A stretch of DNA of 25,904 bases from an uncultured Clostridia bacterium (GTDB lineage Bacteria > Bacillota > Clostridia > TANB77 > CAG-508). Positions 1-7,764 of this stretch are shown here, one piece after another. The notes under the pieces are model-generated. The model ran no database searches. It saw only the letters and a program-made list of their open reading frames with translations, and had not been told where the DNA came from. The stretch lies in contig CAKPDR010000018.1 of assembly GCA_934149075.1 (NCBI GenBank), positions 1 to 25,904 on the forward strand. The letters run 5' to 3'. Numbering within the stretch: the stretch's first letter is position 1; every line of letters begins with the position of its first letter. The position numbers were made by a program, and so were the translations under genes.

Positions 1-9
1 ATTGTACAT

Positions 10-83
<74 letters not shown>

Positions 84-86
84 GAT

Positions 87-118
87 AAAACAAACGGAAA
101 ATCGTTTGTTTTTATTTT
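87..118 (+). terminator. Intrinsic terminator after tRNA-Gly
   Basis: A perfect 10-bp stem (AAAACAAACG with CGTTTGTTTT) around a 6-base loop is followed by a T-rich tail. It separates the tRNA from rpsF. Confidence 0.8.
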
Positions 119-119
119 T

Positions 120-217
120 AGCATTAAGAAAGGTTAAACAAAAAACTTAATGTGCTAAATCAAGCTTTATAAATTAACAATAAAGCTAAAACCTTACTCA
201 TATGTTAGAGTATGAGT
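120..217 (+). promoter_or_regulatory. Structured leader of rpsF
   Basis: Between the tRNA terminator and rpsF lie three small hairpins: 120-128 with 146-156 (one 2-base bulge), 163-170 with 180-187 (8 bp, perfect), and 196-202 with 211-217 (7 bp, perfect). The ribosome binding site follows at 230-237. Many bacteria have an S6:S18-binding leader upstream of rpsF, but I do not see its usual CCG-bearing bulge clearly, so this is only a candidate for autogenous control. No convincing promoter was found in this stretch. Confidence 0.35.
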
Positions 218-243
218 TATATATCCAAGAGGAGGTGAAAATA

Positions 244-522
244 ATGAACAAATACGAAAGTATTATCATTATTAATCCAAATGTTGACGAAGCAGGATTA
301 AAAGCTTTACAAGACAAATTTACAGGATTAATAAATGAAAATGGAAAAGTAGAAGAAGTTATAGACATGGGAAAAAGAAAATTAGCATATGAAATCAAAA
401 AGAATAAAGAAGCATTCTATGTACAAATTAATTTTGAATCAAACCCAGAAGCTATAGCTGAATTAGAAAGAATCTACAGAATAACAGATGAAATATTAAA
501 ATTCATCACAATAAAAAAGTAA
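244..522 (+). CDS. rpsF: 30S ribosomal protein S6
   Basis: S6 sits on the platform of the small ribosomal subunit and binds S18 and 16S rRNA. The 92-residue product begins MNKYESIIIINP, the first strand of the S6 fold, and contains the family pattern GKRKLAYEIKKNKEAFYV and an IYRITDEILKF helix near the end. The start at 244 is chosen because AGGAGGTG lies 6 bases upstream; the longer reading from 202 would run through the ribosome binding site and adds residues not found in S6. It leads the conserved block rpsF-ssb-rpsR, which couples ribosome and replication proteins in Firmicutes. Length is normal for the family. Confidence 0.97.
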   Translation: MNKYESIIIINPNVDEAGLKALQDKFTGLINENGKVEEVIDMGKRKLAYEIKKNKEAFYVQINFESNPEAIAELERIYRITDEILKFITIKK

Positions 523-589
523 TTTAAAAGATAAAAATGATAGGAAACATAGGGGCCTGAAATAGAGTAGGAAGGTAAAGTGATAAAAT

Positions 590-1027
590 ATGAATAAGGT
601 AATTTTAATGGGGAGATTAACAAGAGACCCAGAAGTAAGATATACACAAACAAATAATACAGTAGTAGCATCATTTTCGTTAGCTGTAAATAGAAGATTT
701 GTAAGACAAGGTGAAGAAAGACAAGCAGATTTCATAAACATAGTTGCTTGGAGCAAACTAGGAGAATTTTGCGGTAAATACTTTAAAAAAGGCCAACAAG
801 TTGGAATTATAGGAAGAATTCAAACAAGAACATGGGATGATGATCAAGGTCAAAAACACTATGTTACAGAAGTTGTTGCTGAAGAGGCATACTTTGCAGA
901 TAGTAAAAGAGATGGAGAAGGTTCAGGTTCTTCATTTGAAAATACATTTGGAAGTACAATGCCAGGTTCAACTCCATTAGGGGGTTCAGACTTTGAAATG
1001 TCTTCAAGTGATGACTTACCATTTTAG
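590..1027 (+). CDS. ssb: Single-stranded DNA-binding protein
   Basis: SSB coats single-stranded DNA during replication, repair and recombination, and recruits partner proteins through its acidic tail. The 145-residue product opens with MNKVILMGRLTRDPEVRYT, the typical start of the OB fold, which runs to about residue 105 and includes FINIVAWSKLGEFCGKYFKKG. A Gly/Ser-rich linker follows, and the last residues are SSDDLPF, the conserved tip that binds other replication proteins. It lies between rpsF and rpsR, 67 bases after rpsF, as in other Firmicutes. A weak AGGAAGG sits about 13 bases before the ATG, so spacing is a little long. The family assignment is certain. Confidence 0.97.
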   Translation: MNKVILMGRLTRDPEVRYTQTNNTVVASFSLAVNRRFVRQGEERQADFINIVAWSKLGEFCGKYFKKGQQVGIIGRIQTRTWDDDQGQKHYVTEVVAEEAYFADSKRDGEGSGSSFENTFGSTMPGSTPLGGSDFEMSSSDDLPF

Positions 1028-1083
1028 AAATTAAAATATAAAAATTATGAGAAAACCATTTTAAAACAAGGAGGGGAAAATAA

Positions 1084-1368
1084 ATGGCAGAAAAAGGTAA
1101 AAAAAGAAATAATAGAAATAACAATTATGATGATGATTTTAATCCAAAGTTCAGAAAACAAAGAAAAAAAGTTTGTGCATTATGTAATGACAAAAACTTT
1201 GTGTTAGATTACAAAAATCCAGAACAATTAAGAAAATTCATCAATGATAAAGGAAAAATATTACCAAGAAGAACAACAGGAGCTTGCGCAAAACATCAAA
1301 GAGACATAACTCTTGCTGTAAAAAGAGCAAGACATATAGCAATATTACCATATTCATCTAAAGACTAA
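1084..1368 (+). CDS. rpsR: 30S ribosomal protein S18
   Basis: S18 pairs with S6 on the small-subunit platform. The 94-residue product has a basic, Asn-rich N-terminal extension, then KKVCALC, and the family signature region LRKFINDKGKILPRRTTG followed by CAKHQRDITLAVKRARHIA. The cysteines (CALC and ACAKH) are those of the zinc-binding C+ form of S18. AAGGAGGG lies 8 bases before the ATG. It is the last gene of the rpsF-ssb-rpsR operon and is followed by a strong hairpin terminator. The rplI and dnaB genes that follow this block in many Firmicutes are absent here. Confidence 0.97.
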   Translation: MAEKGKKRNNRNNNYDDDFNPKFRKQRKKVCALCNDKNFVLDYKNPEQLRKFINDKGKILPRRTTGACAKHQRDITLAVKRARHIAILPYSSKD

Positions 1369-1421
1369 AAATATGATAATATATAAATAAATAGAAAAGA
1401 ATGAGAGAGTAACTCATGAAG

Positions 1422-1463
1422 AAAAAGTGCAATGATAATTGACAGATAATCATTGTGCTTTTT
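1422..1463 (+). terminator. Intrinsic terminator of the rpsF operon
   Basis: A 15-bp stem (1422-1436 with 1449-1463, two G-T pairs) closes a 12-base loop, and the 3' arm ends in five T residues. The 5' arm begins with five A residues, so it may also work on the other strand. Confidence 0.8.
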
Positions 1464-1521
1464 AGCTTTATATACATATAAAAAATATTAGGACAAAAAA
1501 TAAAAAATTAGAAAGATTTTC

Positions 1522-1550
1522 TTGCTATTTTTAAAATTCTAGTGTATGAT
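1522..1550 (+). promoter_or_regulatory. Sigma-A type promoter for the 1592-5421 operon
   Basis: TTGCTA at 1522-1527 and TATGAT at 1545-1550 are separated by 17 bases, with TG directly before the -10. It lies 42 bases upstream of the first gene of the three-gene operon and after the rpsF-operon terminator. Confidence 0.6.
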
Positions 1551-1591
1551 ATATAAGTAGAAAATATACGAACCAAGTGAAAGGAATGAAA

Positions 1592-1999
1592 ATGGGTATG
1601 AAAAAAATAGTTGCAATAATGATGTTACTAATGGCAACAGTAATATTGGGATGTGGACAAGTATATGCAGCAGAAAACATAATAGACGAACAAAATGAAA
1701 GCAAATTAATAAAAATAAAAGAAAATACAGCAAAATCATTAGAAGAATATAAACAAAAATATGGTTCAGATGCATATGGGTTAACTGCGTATATATTAAA
1801 TATTATAAGGATATATAGTATCCCATTGTGTTTCTTAGGAATAGCAATAAGTGCAATATATCAATATATTATAGGAATCAGAAAATTAGATACGCAAGAA
1901 AAAGGATTAGTAATGATGATATCATTTATAACTATATTAGTAATATGCCAAATTTTACCTCTTGCATTTGCAATTGTAGTGAAATTTGGAAGGGGGTAA
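1592..1999 (+). CDS. Exported two-helix membrane protein, unknown function
   Basis: The 135-residue product has a basic start (MGMKK), a hydrophobic signal segment to about residue 22, and a likely signal peptidase I site (VYA-A, residues 24-27). A charged stretch of about 40 residues follows, then two hydrophobic helices at about 68-94 and 106-131. This plan, signal peptide plus two membrane helices in a small protein, resembles VirB2/TrbC-type pilin subunits in outline only; I see no sequence match I can name. The start at 1592 is chosen because AAAGGA (1580-1585) lies 6 bases upstream; GTG at 1577 and ATG at 1586 are in frame but badly placed. Three bases separate it from the next gene, so the two are probably co-translated. 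Confidence 0.75.
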   Translation: MGMKKIVAIMMLLMATVILGCGQVYAAENIIDEQNESKLIKIKENTAKSLEEYKQKYGSDAYGLTAYILNIIRIYSIPLCFLGIAISAIYQYIIGIRKLDTQEKGLVMMISFITILVICQILPLAFAIVVKFGRG

Positions 2000-2002
2000 C
2001 AA

Positions 2003-4264
2003 ATGAAAGTTTTATTTGCAGTAAGTAATGAAAATACGTCACAGGCTATTATAAAAAAATATCAAGCTGAGTATAAAAAAATAATATCATATAAAAATGT
2101 TTATTACTTTAATGCAATATTAAAAGAATTACAAAGAGATAAAACATATGATAGAGTAGTAATAAGCGAAGACTTGGAACAATATGTTAACGCAGACTAT
2201 GAACAAATGGATAAATTTTTATTTGATAGATTAGATAGTATTAGTGATGAAGCTTCAAACTCTAAAGGGGAAGATATACCAATTATTTTAATATGTACAG
2301 AACGAAGAAATAAATCAGAACCAATATTGGTCAAATTATTTGGAATAGGAATTTATAATGCTATATTAGGAAATGATAGAAGTGCAAGTGAAGTATGTAA
2401 GTTAATAAACAGACCACGTTCTAAAAAAGATGCTAAAATATATTACAAAATAGACGCAGATGACGTATCATATGAAAAAGATGATGAAAATGATGTAAAT
2501 GAGTTAGAAATACAAAATATATTAGCACATTATAAGAGATTAGGAAATGATGAAGATAGATATGTTGAAAGTTTTGATAGTATAGCTAGCCAATATAATG
2601 ATGCACAACTAAGAGTAATTAGTAAATGCCTGCCATTAAATGTTAGAGCAGTACTTGAAGAAAGATCTCAAAAATATCAACAGATAAATTCATATACAAA
2701 TAAAATTTCAGATAAAATACGAGTAGAAAAGAAAAAAGATGATATTGGTACAAGTGAGATATTACTAAAAAATACTCAAACAATAAAAACAAATGAACCA
2801 GTAGTAATACCATCAGAAATAGGAGTTAATAAGAAAAAAATATTAACAAGACCTGTAAACAATCAAGCCATAAAACCTAATACAACTATAAAAACTGAAA
2901 TGCAAAATAACACTAAAAATATTAATACAATATTAAATGAAAATGTTGAAGAAGATGTAGAAGAAGTTCAAGAAGGGGCTATACAACCAGTAAAACGAGG
3001 CAGAGGAAGACCAAGAAAGAATCCTACAGAACCTGTAGTTGAACAAGTGAAAAGAAAAAGAGGAAGACCAAAGAAAGTTGTAGAAGAACCAGAACAACCT
3101 GAATATGATGAGGAAATTGAAACAACACTACCAGGATTTGAAAATATGGAAGAAGAAACAGCATTACCAGGTTTTGAAAATAGGGAAGAGGAAGAAGAGA
3201 CAACATTGCCAGGTTTTGAAGGTGAAGAAAAAATAGAATTACCAACACTTGAAGATAGCGATGTAGATGATGAATATACAAATGTATTAAACAATTTAAG
3301 AATAGAAAATGAATTGGAAGAAAAAAGTAATAATCAACTTATAAAAGAAGAAAAAGTTGAATATCCAGAATTAAATATAAATAATATAATAAAATCAAAT
3401 CAAAAAATTGTATCATTTGTTGGAACAAGCAAAAATGGAACTTCATTCCTAGTTAATAATGTTGCAGAAATATTATCCATGAATGGCATAAATACAGCAA
3501 TATTAGATTTAACTCAAAATAGAAATTCATATTATATATATACAAAAAATGAAGAAGTATTAAGAAATCAATCTAATTATATAACTAAAAATTTAAAGGT
3601 TGGTAAAGCAAACGGAATACAGGTACATAGAAATCTAACGGTATATACTTCACCTTTTGAAAATGATGAGAACTTATATGCGGTTGAACCAATAATTGAA
3701 ACATTAGTAGCAACACACACAGTAGTATTAATGGATTGTGACTTTTTAACACCAGGAAGATATTTTAAATATTCACAAGAAATATATTTAGTTCAATCAA
3801 TGGATATATTAACAATACAGCCACTTACAGCTTTTTTAAGACAATTAGCGGATAAAGAAATGTTTGAAGAAAACAAAGCAAGAGTTGTATTAAATAAATT
3901 TATTGGAACAAAAGAAATTAGTGAGGAGATACTAATAGGAGGAATTTCAATATATAATGATGCAACAATGACATTAAGGAAAGAATTATTTAATAGAAGA
4001 ACAGTGCCACATGTAACTATACCATTTGACTTAAAGTCATATTTAAAATATTTAGATGGTTTAGTAACATGCGATATATCATTAAAAGGATATACAAAAG
4101 AATTTTTACAATGCTTGCAAAATTTAGCAAGTATGGTATATAAAATAGGAAAGACAAGTAAAAAAGATGCAAAATATGCACCACCGTCAATAAGAAATAA
4201 CAGTAATAATGGTTTTTCACCAAGAATGAACAACACATTAAATCAAATGAAACAAAATTATTAG
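2003..4264 (+). CDS. Large receiver-like / AT-hook / MinD-fold (CpaE-like) protein
   Basis: The 753-residue product appears to have four parts. Residues 1 to about 145 read like a Rossmann or receiver-type alpha/beta domain (MKVLFAVSN, VVISEDL, IPIILICTE, FGIGIYNAIL). Residues about 150-325 are polar linker. Residues 331-339 and 353-358 carry two AT-hook-like cores (GRGRPRK and RGRPKK), followed at about 373-410 by an acidic stretch with three LPGFE repeats. From about 465 there is a P-loop ATPase fold of the ParA/MinD/CpaE type: IVSFVGTSKNGTS at the Walker A position, then INTAILDLT and TVVLMDCDFLTP. The Walker A is deviant: the glycines and GKT of KGGVGKT are replaced by SKNGTS, so ATP hydrolysis is doubtful. 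It is tightly packed with both neighbours. CpaE-like proteins localise pili or secretion machines, but the job here is unknown. Confidence 0.7.
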   Translation: MKVLFAVSNENTSQAIIKKYQAEYKKIISYKNVYYFNAILKELQRDKTYDRVVISEDLEQYVNADYEQMDKFLFDRLDSISDEASNSKGEDIPIILICTERRNKSEPILVKLFGIGIYNAILGNDRSASEVCKLINRPRSKKDAKIYYKIDADDVSYEKDDENDVNELEIQNILAHYKRLGNDEDRYVESFDSIASQYNDAQLRVISKCLPLNVRAVLEERSQKYQQINSYTNKISDKIRVEKKKDDIGTSEILLKNTQTIKTNEPVVIPSEIGVNKKKILTRPVNNQAIKPNTTIKTEMQNNTKNINTILNENVEEDVEEVQEGAIQPVKRGRGRPRKNPTEPVVEQVKRKRGRPKKVVEEPEQPEYDEEIETTLPGFENMEEETALPGFENREEEEETTLPGFEGEEKIELPTLEDSDVDDEYTNVLNNLRIENELEEKSNNQLIKEEKVEYPELNINNIIKSNQKIVSFVGTSKNGTSFLVNNVAEILSMNGINTAILDLTQNRNSYYIYTKNEEVLRNQSNYITKNLKVGKANGIQVHRNLTVYTSPFENDENLYAVEPIIETLVATHTVVLMDCDFLTPGRYFKYSQEIYLVQSMDILTIQPLTAFLRQLADKEMFEENKARVVLNKFIGTKEISEEILIGGISIYNDATMTLRKELFNRRTVPHVTIPFDLKSYLKYLDGLVTCDISLKGYTKEFLQCLQNLASMVYKIGKTSKKDAKYAPPSIRNNSNNGFSPRMNNTLNQMKQNY

Positions 4265-4281
4265 TATTGGAGGGGAATAAG

Positions 4282-5421
4282 TTGATATTTATAGTTGGAA
4301 TACTAGTAGCCATTATAATTGCACTACTGATATATAATATAACGATACACAAAAAAATACAACAATTTAATAACTTAAATAGACAAGCTAATAATTTGAG
4401 GGTTTTACAAGATTTTTTAAGCACAATTGGAGAATGCTCTTCAGTAGATGAAAAGATACAAAAAATAAATGAGATATTAATTGAAAAATATGAAATAAAA
4501 TATTCAACAATTGTAGTATTCAATGGAGCTGAATATCAAGTAAAAGCATCAAATGTAGAGCCAAAGCATTGGAATACGCTTAGTAAATTACAAGATGTTC
4601 CAATTTTTAAAGATAGCATAGCTACTGCAACACCCAAATATGTAACAGTAAATGGAGAAAATGAAAGATTACCATATCAAGAAATGGAATTTGGGAGAGC
4701 AAAATCTGCAATATTCTTTCCAATATATATAGATAATGTGTATATCGGGTATTGGATAATAGAAAGTGGGGTTCCACATGATTTTGATAATATAGATACC
4801 ACAATATTTGAAGTAGTAAAGGAAAATATTGTATCAGTATTAAAAACTGTAGTACATCAAAAAACCTTGGAAGCTATAGTAAGAAAAGATTTATTTACAG
4901 GTCTATATTCAGAAGAATACTTGTATGGAGAAGGAAAAAAGATAATAGACAAATATACAACGTCAACAGTTTGCATGTTTAGGATAACTAATTTGGAAGA
5001 AATAAATGATACTTATTCAAGAAAACTAGGAAATCAAGTAGTGATAGATGTAAGTGAATTTGTAGAAAATAATATATCTAATGATTATTTATTTGTAAGA
5101 TATATGGGTCCTAAGTTTGCAATAGTATTTTCTGGTGTAGATGTGGAATCAGTAACAACATTTGTAACAGATATGAAAAATGGTGCAGAAGATATAGAAA
5201 TATCATTGCCATCAAATAACGATGTTGAAGAGATAGAAATTGAAGCAATAGATAGAAAAAAGAAAAAGAAAAAAGAGGAAGAACCACAAATAGTAAAAGC
5301 TAAACTTAATTTTGTATTAACAACATATTATAAAGGAACAGGAATGGAAGAGGTATTGAAAAAGCTAGAACAATATATAGATAATGCTGACAAAAGTGAA
5401 AATGATATTACAGTTATCTAG
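4282..5421 (+). CDS. Membrane-anchored GAF protein with degenerate GGDEF domain
   Basis: The 379-residue product has one membrane helix (residues 2-20), a short coiled stretch, a GAF-like sensor region (about 40-190) and a GGDEF-like region from about 200. The DxLTGL start of a GGDEF domain is seen as KDLFTGLYSEEYL (202-214), but the active-site loop reads MGPKF (275-279) in place of GGDEF, so it should not make cyclic-di-GMP. A lysine- and glutamate-rich insert (about 315-335) splits the end of the domain. The start is TTG at 4282, with GGAGGGG 6 bases upstream; TTG at 4267 lies before that site and is rejected. Only 17 bases separate it from the upstream gene. It likely senses a ligand and signals by protein contact. 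Confidence 0.75.
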   Translation: MIFIVGILVAIIIALLIYNITIHKKIQQFNNLNRQANNLRVLQDFLSTIGECSSVDEKIQKINEILIEKYEIKYSTIVVFNGAEYQVKASNVEPKHWNTLSKLQDVPIFKDSIATATPKYVTVNGENERLPYQEMEFGRAKSAIFFPIYIDNVYIGYWIIESGVPHDFDNIDTTIFEVVKENIVSVLKTVVHQKTLEAIVRKDLFTGLYSEEYLYGEGKKIIDKYTTSTVCMFRITNLEEINDTYSRKLGNQVVIDVSEFVENNISNDYLFVRYMGPKFAIVFSGVDVESVTTFVTDMKNGAEDIEISLPSNNDVEEIEIEAIDRKKKKKKEEEPQIVKAKLNFVLTTYYKGTGMEEVLKKLEQYIDNADKSENDITVI

Positions 5422-5446
5422 TTAAAACAAAAGGAGGTAAAGTATT

Positions 5447-5701
5447 ATGGATTTTGACAAGACAATGAGTTTCAATTTTGAAAAAGAAAAAAATACAAAA
5501 ACAAAAGAAATATTAAAAGAGGTATATGAGGCGCTAGTGGAAAAAGGATACAATCCTATAAATCAAATAGTAGGATATATCCTATCAGGAGATCCAACAT
5601 ATATAACAAGCCATAAAAATGCAAGAAATAAAATTAGACAGATAGAAAGAGATGAACTTCTTGGAAGTATGGTTAGAGATTATATTGGATTGGAAGAATA
5701 G
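5447..5701 (+). CDS. ireB: IreB family regulatory phosphoprotein (UPF0297)
   Basis: IreB is a small protein that, in enterococci, is phosphorylated by the PASTA-domain kinase IreK and negatively affects cephalosporin resistance. The 84-residue product matches the family closely: DKTMSFNF near the start, KGYNPINQIVGYILSGDPTYITSHKNAR in the middle, and RDELLGSMVRDYIG near the end. AAGGAGG lies 9 bases before the ATG. It is followed at 8 bases by ruvX and then by a DUF1292 gene, the conserved Firmicutes order. In many relatives alaS comes just before ireB; here alaS is about 3 kb downstream. Confidence 0.93.
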   Translation: MDFDKTMSFNFEKEKNTKTKEILKEVYEALVEKGYNPINQIVGYILSGDPTYITSHKNARNKIRQIERDELLGSMVRDYIGLEE

Positions 5702-5709
5702 AGGAATAT

Positions 5710-6129
5710 ATGAGAATATTAGGAATAGACTATGGAGATGCAAGAACTGGAATTGCTATAACAGATGCGCTAAATATTACTGCACAAGGATTAGAAACTA
5801 TTCATAATAATAATTCAGATAAGATTATATTAAAAAGAATAGATGAAATACTTGAAGAGTATGAAATAGATACAATAGTAATAGGCAAGCCAATAAATAT
5901 GGATGGGACATCATCGAAAAGAACAGAAATTACAGAAAAATTTATACATAAATTAAAATGTAAATATAACAAATTAAAAATAGAAATAATTGATGAAAGA
6001 CTTACAACGGTTGCAGCTCATAAAACCATGAATTTCTTAGATGTAAACAAGAATAAAAAAAGAAATATAGTAGATACTATATCTGCAGTATATATTCTAG
6101 AAACATATTTAAATAAAATCAAAAATTAG
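5710..6129 (+). CDS. ruvX: Holliday junction resolvase-like protein RuvX/YqgF
   Basis: This RNase H-fold nuclease is implicated in 16S rRNA 5' end maturation and was proposed as a Holliday junction resolvase. The 139-residue product begins MRILGIDYGDARTGIAITD, the first strand with the catalytic Asp7 and the GDAR motif, and contains IVIGKPINMDGT, the conserved DERLTT, and DTISAVYILETYL with the last acidic residue. It follows ireB by 8 bases with a weak GAGG site overlapping the end of that gene, so they are translated together. Length is normal. Confidence 0.94.
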   Translation: MRILGIDYGDARTGIAITDALNITAQGLETIHNNNSDKIILKRIDEILEEYEIDTIVIGKPINMDGTSSKRTEITEKFIHKLKCKYNKLKIEIIDERLTTVAAHKTMNFLDVNKNKKRNIVDTISAVYILETYLNKIKN

Positions 6130-6158
6130 TTGCCAAAAAAAGAAAAATATTGTATTAT
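6130..6158 (+). promoter_or_regulatory. Sigma-A type promoter before the DUF1292 gene
   Basis: TTGCCA at 6130-6135 and TATTAT at 6153-6158 are 17 bases apart, and a TG lies right before the -10. It starts at the end of ruvX and is 34 bases upstream of the DUF1292 start. Confidence 0.55.
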
Positions 6159-6191
6159 ATAAAGGAAAATTAAATTTGAAAGGAGCAAGTA

Positions 6192-6491
6192 ATGGAAGAC
6201 GAGGAATTAGATAATATAATACGTCTAAATGACGAAGATGGAAATGAGGTACAATTCGAATTTTTAGACTTAGTAGAATTAGACAATGAAGAGTATGTTG
6301 TATTATTACCAGTAACAGACGAAGGAGAAGAAGAAGAGGGAGAGGTAGTAATACTAAAATTAGAAGATACAGATGACGAATCAGAAGAAGAATCATATAT
6401 TGGTATTGAAGATGAAGAAATATTAAATAAAGTATTTTCAATATTTAAAGAAAAATATAAAGATGAATTTAATTTTGTAGATGAAGACTAA
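6192..6491 (+). CDS. DUF1292 (YrzB-like) acidic protein
   Basis: The 99-residue product is very acidic, with the DUF1292 pattern: IIRLNDEDGNEVQFEFLDLVELDNEEYVVLLPV, then a Glu-rich loop, then EVVILKLED and a closing helix with EILNKVFSIFKEKY. Its function is unknown, but the gene follows ireB and ruvX across Firmicutes. GAAAGGAG lies 5 to 6 bases before the ATG. It has its own promoter at 6130-6158 and ends in a strong terminator, so it can be made apart from ruvX. Confidence 0.9.
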   Translation: MEDEELDNIIRLNDEDGNEVQFEFLDLVELDNEEYVVLLPVTDEGEEEEGEVVILKLEDTDDESEEESYIGIEDEEILNKVFSIFKEKYKDEFNFVDED

Positions 6492-6494
6492 AGA

Positions 6495-6539
6495 AGTTGG
6501 GGGTGGAAATTGAATTTCTACAATCCCCAACTATTTTTA
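6495..6539 (+). terminator. Intrinsic terminator after the DUF1292 gene
   Basis: AGTTGGGG (6495-6502) pairs with CCCCAACT (6525-6532). A second helix inside (6503-6510 with 6514-6521) extends it across a 3-base bulge. The tail is ATTTTTATA. It is one of the strongest terminators in the window, and it rules out a start at 6510 for the next gene. Confidence 0.85.
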
Positions 6540-6596
6540 TATATAGGAGTAGTAAGAAACTCTAATCAAGAAAGAACAAAGAAAGGAAGTAATAAT

Positions 6597-7088
6597 ATGT
6601 CAAATTTTTCAACATGGATGATTGCAATTTTTATGATAATGTTTTGGATATTTAGAGCAATAGTAGCATTATGCACGCAATATTCAATTGATTTTTTAGG
6701 ATTAGAAGCATATAATTTTAATTTGGAAGTAATAATAGCTTTTGCAACAGTAATTTGTATAGTTTTAGTCGTAAAAAGAATAATGGCAGGATCATTAATT
6801 TATCTTGTAATGTATGGTGCATATTTTGGAGAACATCTTGTTGCAAACTTAATAACATTGTTACAAGGTAACACCGCATTAACAGTAGATGCAAGTATGA
6901 ACCTGATTTCAGATCTTATTGCAATTGTACTTGCTTTATTTTCAGTAGTAGATATGTTAGTTGATAAAGGAAGAAAAGTTAATCCGATTGATAAAAAAAC
7001 AGATTGGTATTTTAAAAACGAGAAATATGATGAGGAATTGAAGGGAAGAGACCAAAGAGAAGATAAGAATGAATATAAATTCTATTAA
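6597..7088 (+). CDS. Small multi-pass membrane protein, unknown function
   Basis: The 163-residue product has about four hydrophobic helices (roughly 8-27, 42-60, 64-90 and 103-122) and a charged C-terminal tail of about 40 residues rich in Lys, Asp and Glu, probably in the cytoplasm. I do not recognise a named family. The start at 6597 is chosen because GAAAGGA lies about 10 bases upstream; a TTG at 6510 in the same frame lies inside the upstream terminator. A hairpin follows the gene, and a strong terminator precedes it, so it seems to be a single-gene unit, although I see no clear promoter. Confidence 0.75.
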   Translation: MSNFSTWMIAIFMIMFWIFRAIVALCTQYSIDFLGLEAYNFNLEVIIAFATVICIVLVVKRIMAGSLIYLVMYGAYFGEHLVANLITLLQGNTALTVDASMNLISDLIAIVLALFSVVDMLVDKGRKVNPIDKKTDWYFKNEKYDEELKGRDQREDKNEYKFY

Positions 7089-7089
7089 G

Positions 7090-7125
7090 ATTAAGCATGT
7101 AAAAACACATGCTTAATTTGTTAGT
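7090..7125 (+). terminator. Hairpin after the membrane protein gene
   Basis: A perfect 11-bp stem (7090-7100 with 7107-7117) closes a 6-base loop. The following T stretch is short and broken, so it may be a weak terminator or a bidirectional one. Confidence 0.6.
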
Positions 7126-7145
7126 AATAGAAAGGAGCTTTAAAT

Positions 7146-7751
7146 ATGATAAAGGTATTATTTGCAACTGAAAATGAAAGCAAAGCAAAAAGATTTAAAA
7201 ATGAACTATTAAAAAATAATATAGAAATAATTACAATTAATGATATAAAAAACAAAATAGATATTGAAGAAAATGGAAGAAATGCAATAGAAAATGCATT
7301 AATAAAAGCAAGAACATATACTAAAGTAATGGACTGTCCAGTATTTGCTATGGATGATAATTTGTACATTGAAGGAATACCTGAAGGCAAGCAACCAGGA
7401 ATGTATGTGAGAAGAGTTAATGGAAAAAGATTAAGTGATAATGAAATGATAGAATATTATTCTAATTTAGCTCATGATTATGGTGAAAACGGAAAATTAA
7501 CTTGTAGATGGGTATATGGAATTGCAGTTATAAATAATGGAATTGAATTTACATATACTTGGAATAAAGAAGATTTTTACATAGTAGATAAACCTTCTGA
7601 TAAAATTAATCCAGGATATCCTTTAAATACAATATCTATTAACAAAAAATTGAATAAATATTTTACAGATATGACAGATGAAGATAGAAAAAAGACAAAT
7701 GAAGATGAATGTGATGTTGTAAATTTTCTTTGTAAAAATCTAAAAAAATAA
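7146..7751 (+). CDS. Ham1/RdgB-like non-canonical purine NTP pyrophosphatase
   Basis: Enzymes of this family hydrolyse dITP, XTP and similar damaged purine nucleotides to monophosphates, keeping them out of DNA and RNA. The 201-residue product begins VLFATENESKAKRFKNEL, matching the family ATxNxxKxxE start, and has EENGRNAIENALIKA (family: TFxENAxxKA) and CPVFAMDDNLYIEGIPEGKQPGMYVRRV (family: ADDSGLxVxALxGxPGVxSAR). The serine and glycine of the DDSGL motif are changed to DDNLY, so it is a divergent member and the preferred substrate is uncertain. An AAAGGAG site lies about 7 bases before the ATG. rbgA follows after 13 bases. Confidence 0.82.
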   Translation: MIKVLFATENESKAKRFKNELLKNNIEIITINDIKNKIDIEENGRNAIENALIKARTYTKVMDCPVFAMDDNLYIEGIPEGKQPGMYVRRVNGKRLSDNEMIEYYSNLAHDYGENGKLTCRWVYGIAVINNGIEFTYTWNKEDFYIVDKPSDKINPGYPLNTISINKKLNKYFTDMTDEDRKKTNEDECDVVNFLCKNLKK

Positions 7752-7764
7752 GGAAGTGAAAATA

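Noticed and set aside
1640..1665. Lipoprotein lipobox in the 1592 protein (ILGC)
   Set aside because: Leucine at -2 is unusual, and a better signal peptidase I site (VYA) follows at once.
3120..3240. LPGFE repeats as sortase sorting signals
   Set aside because: They lack the LPxTG Thr-Gly pair, are internal, and there is no membrane helix or basic tail after them.
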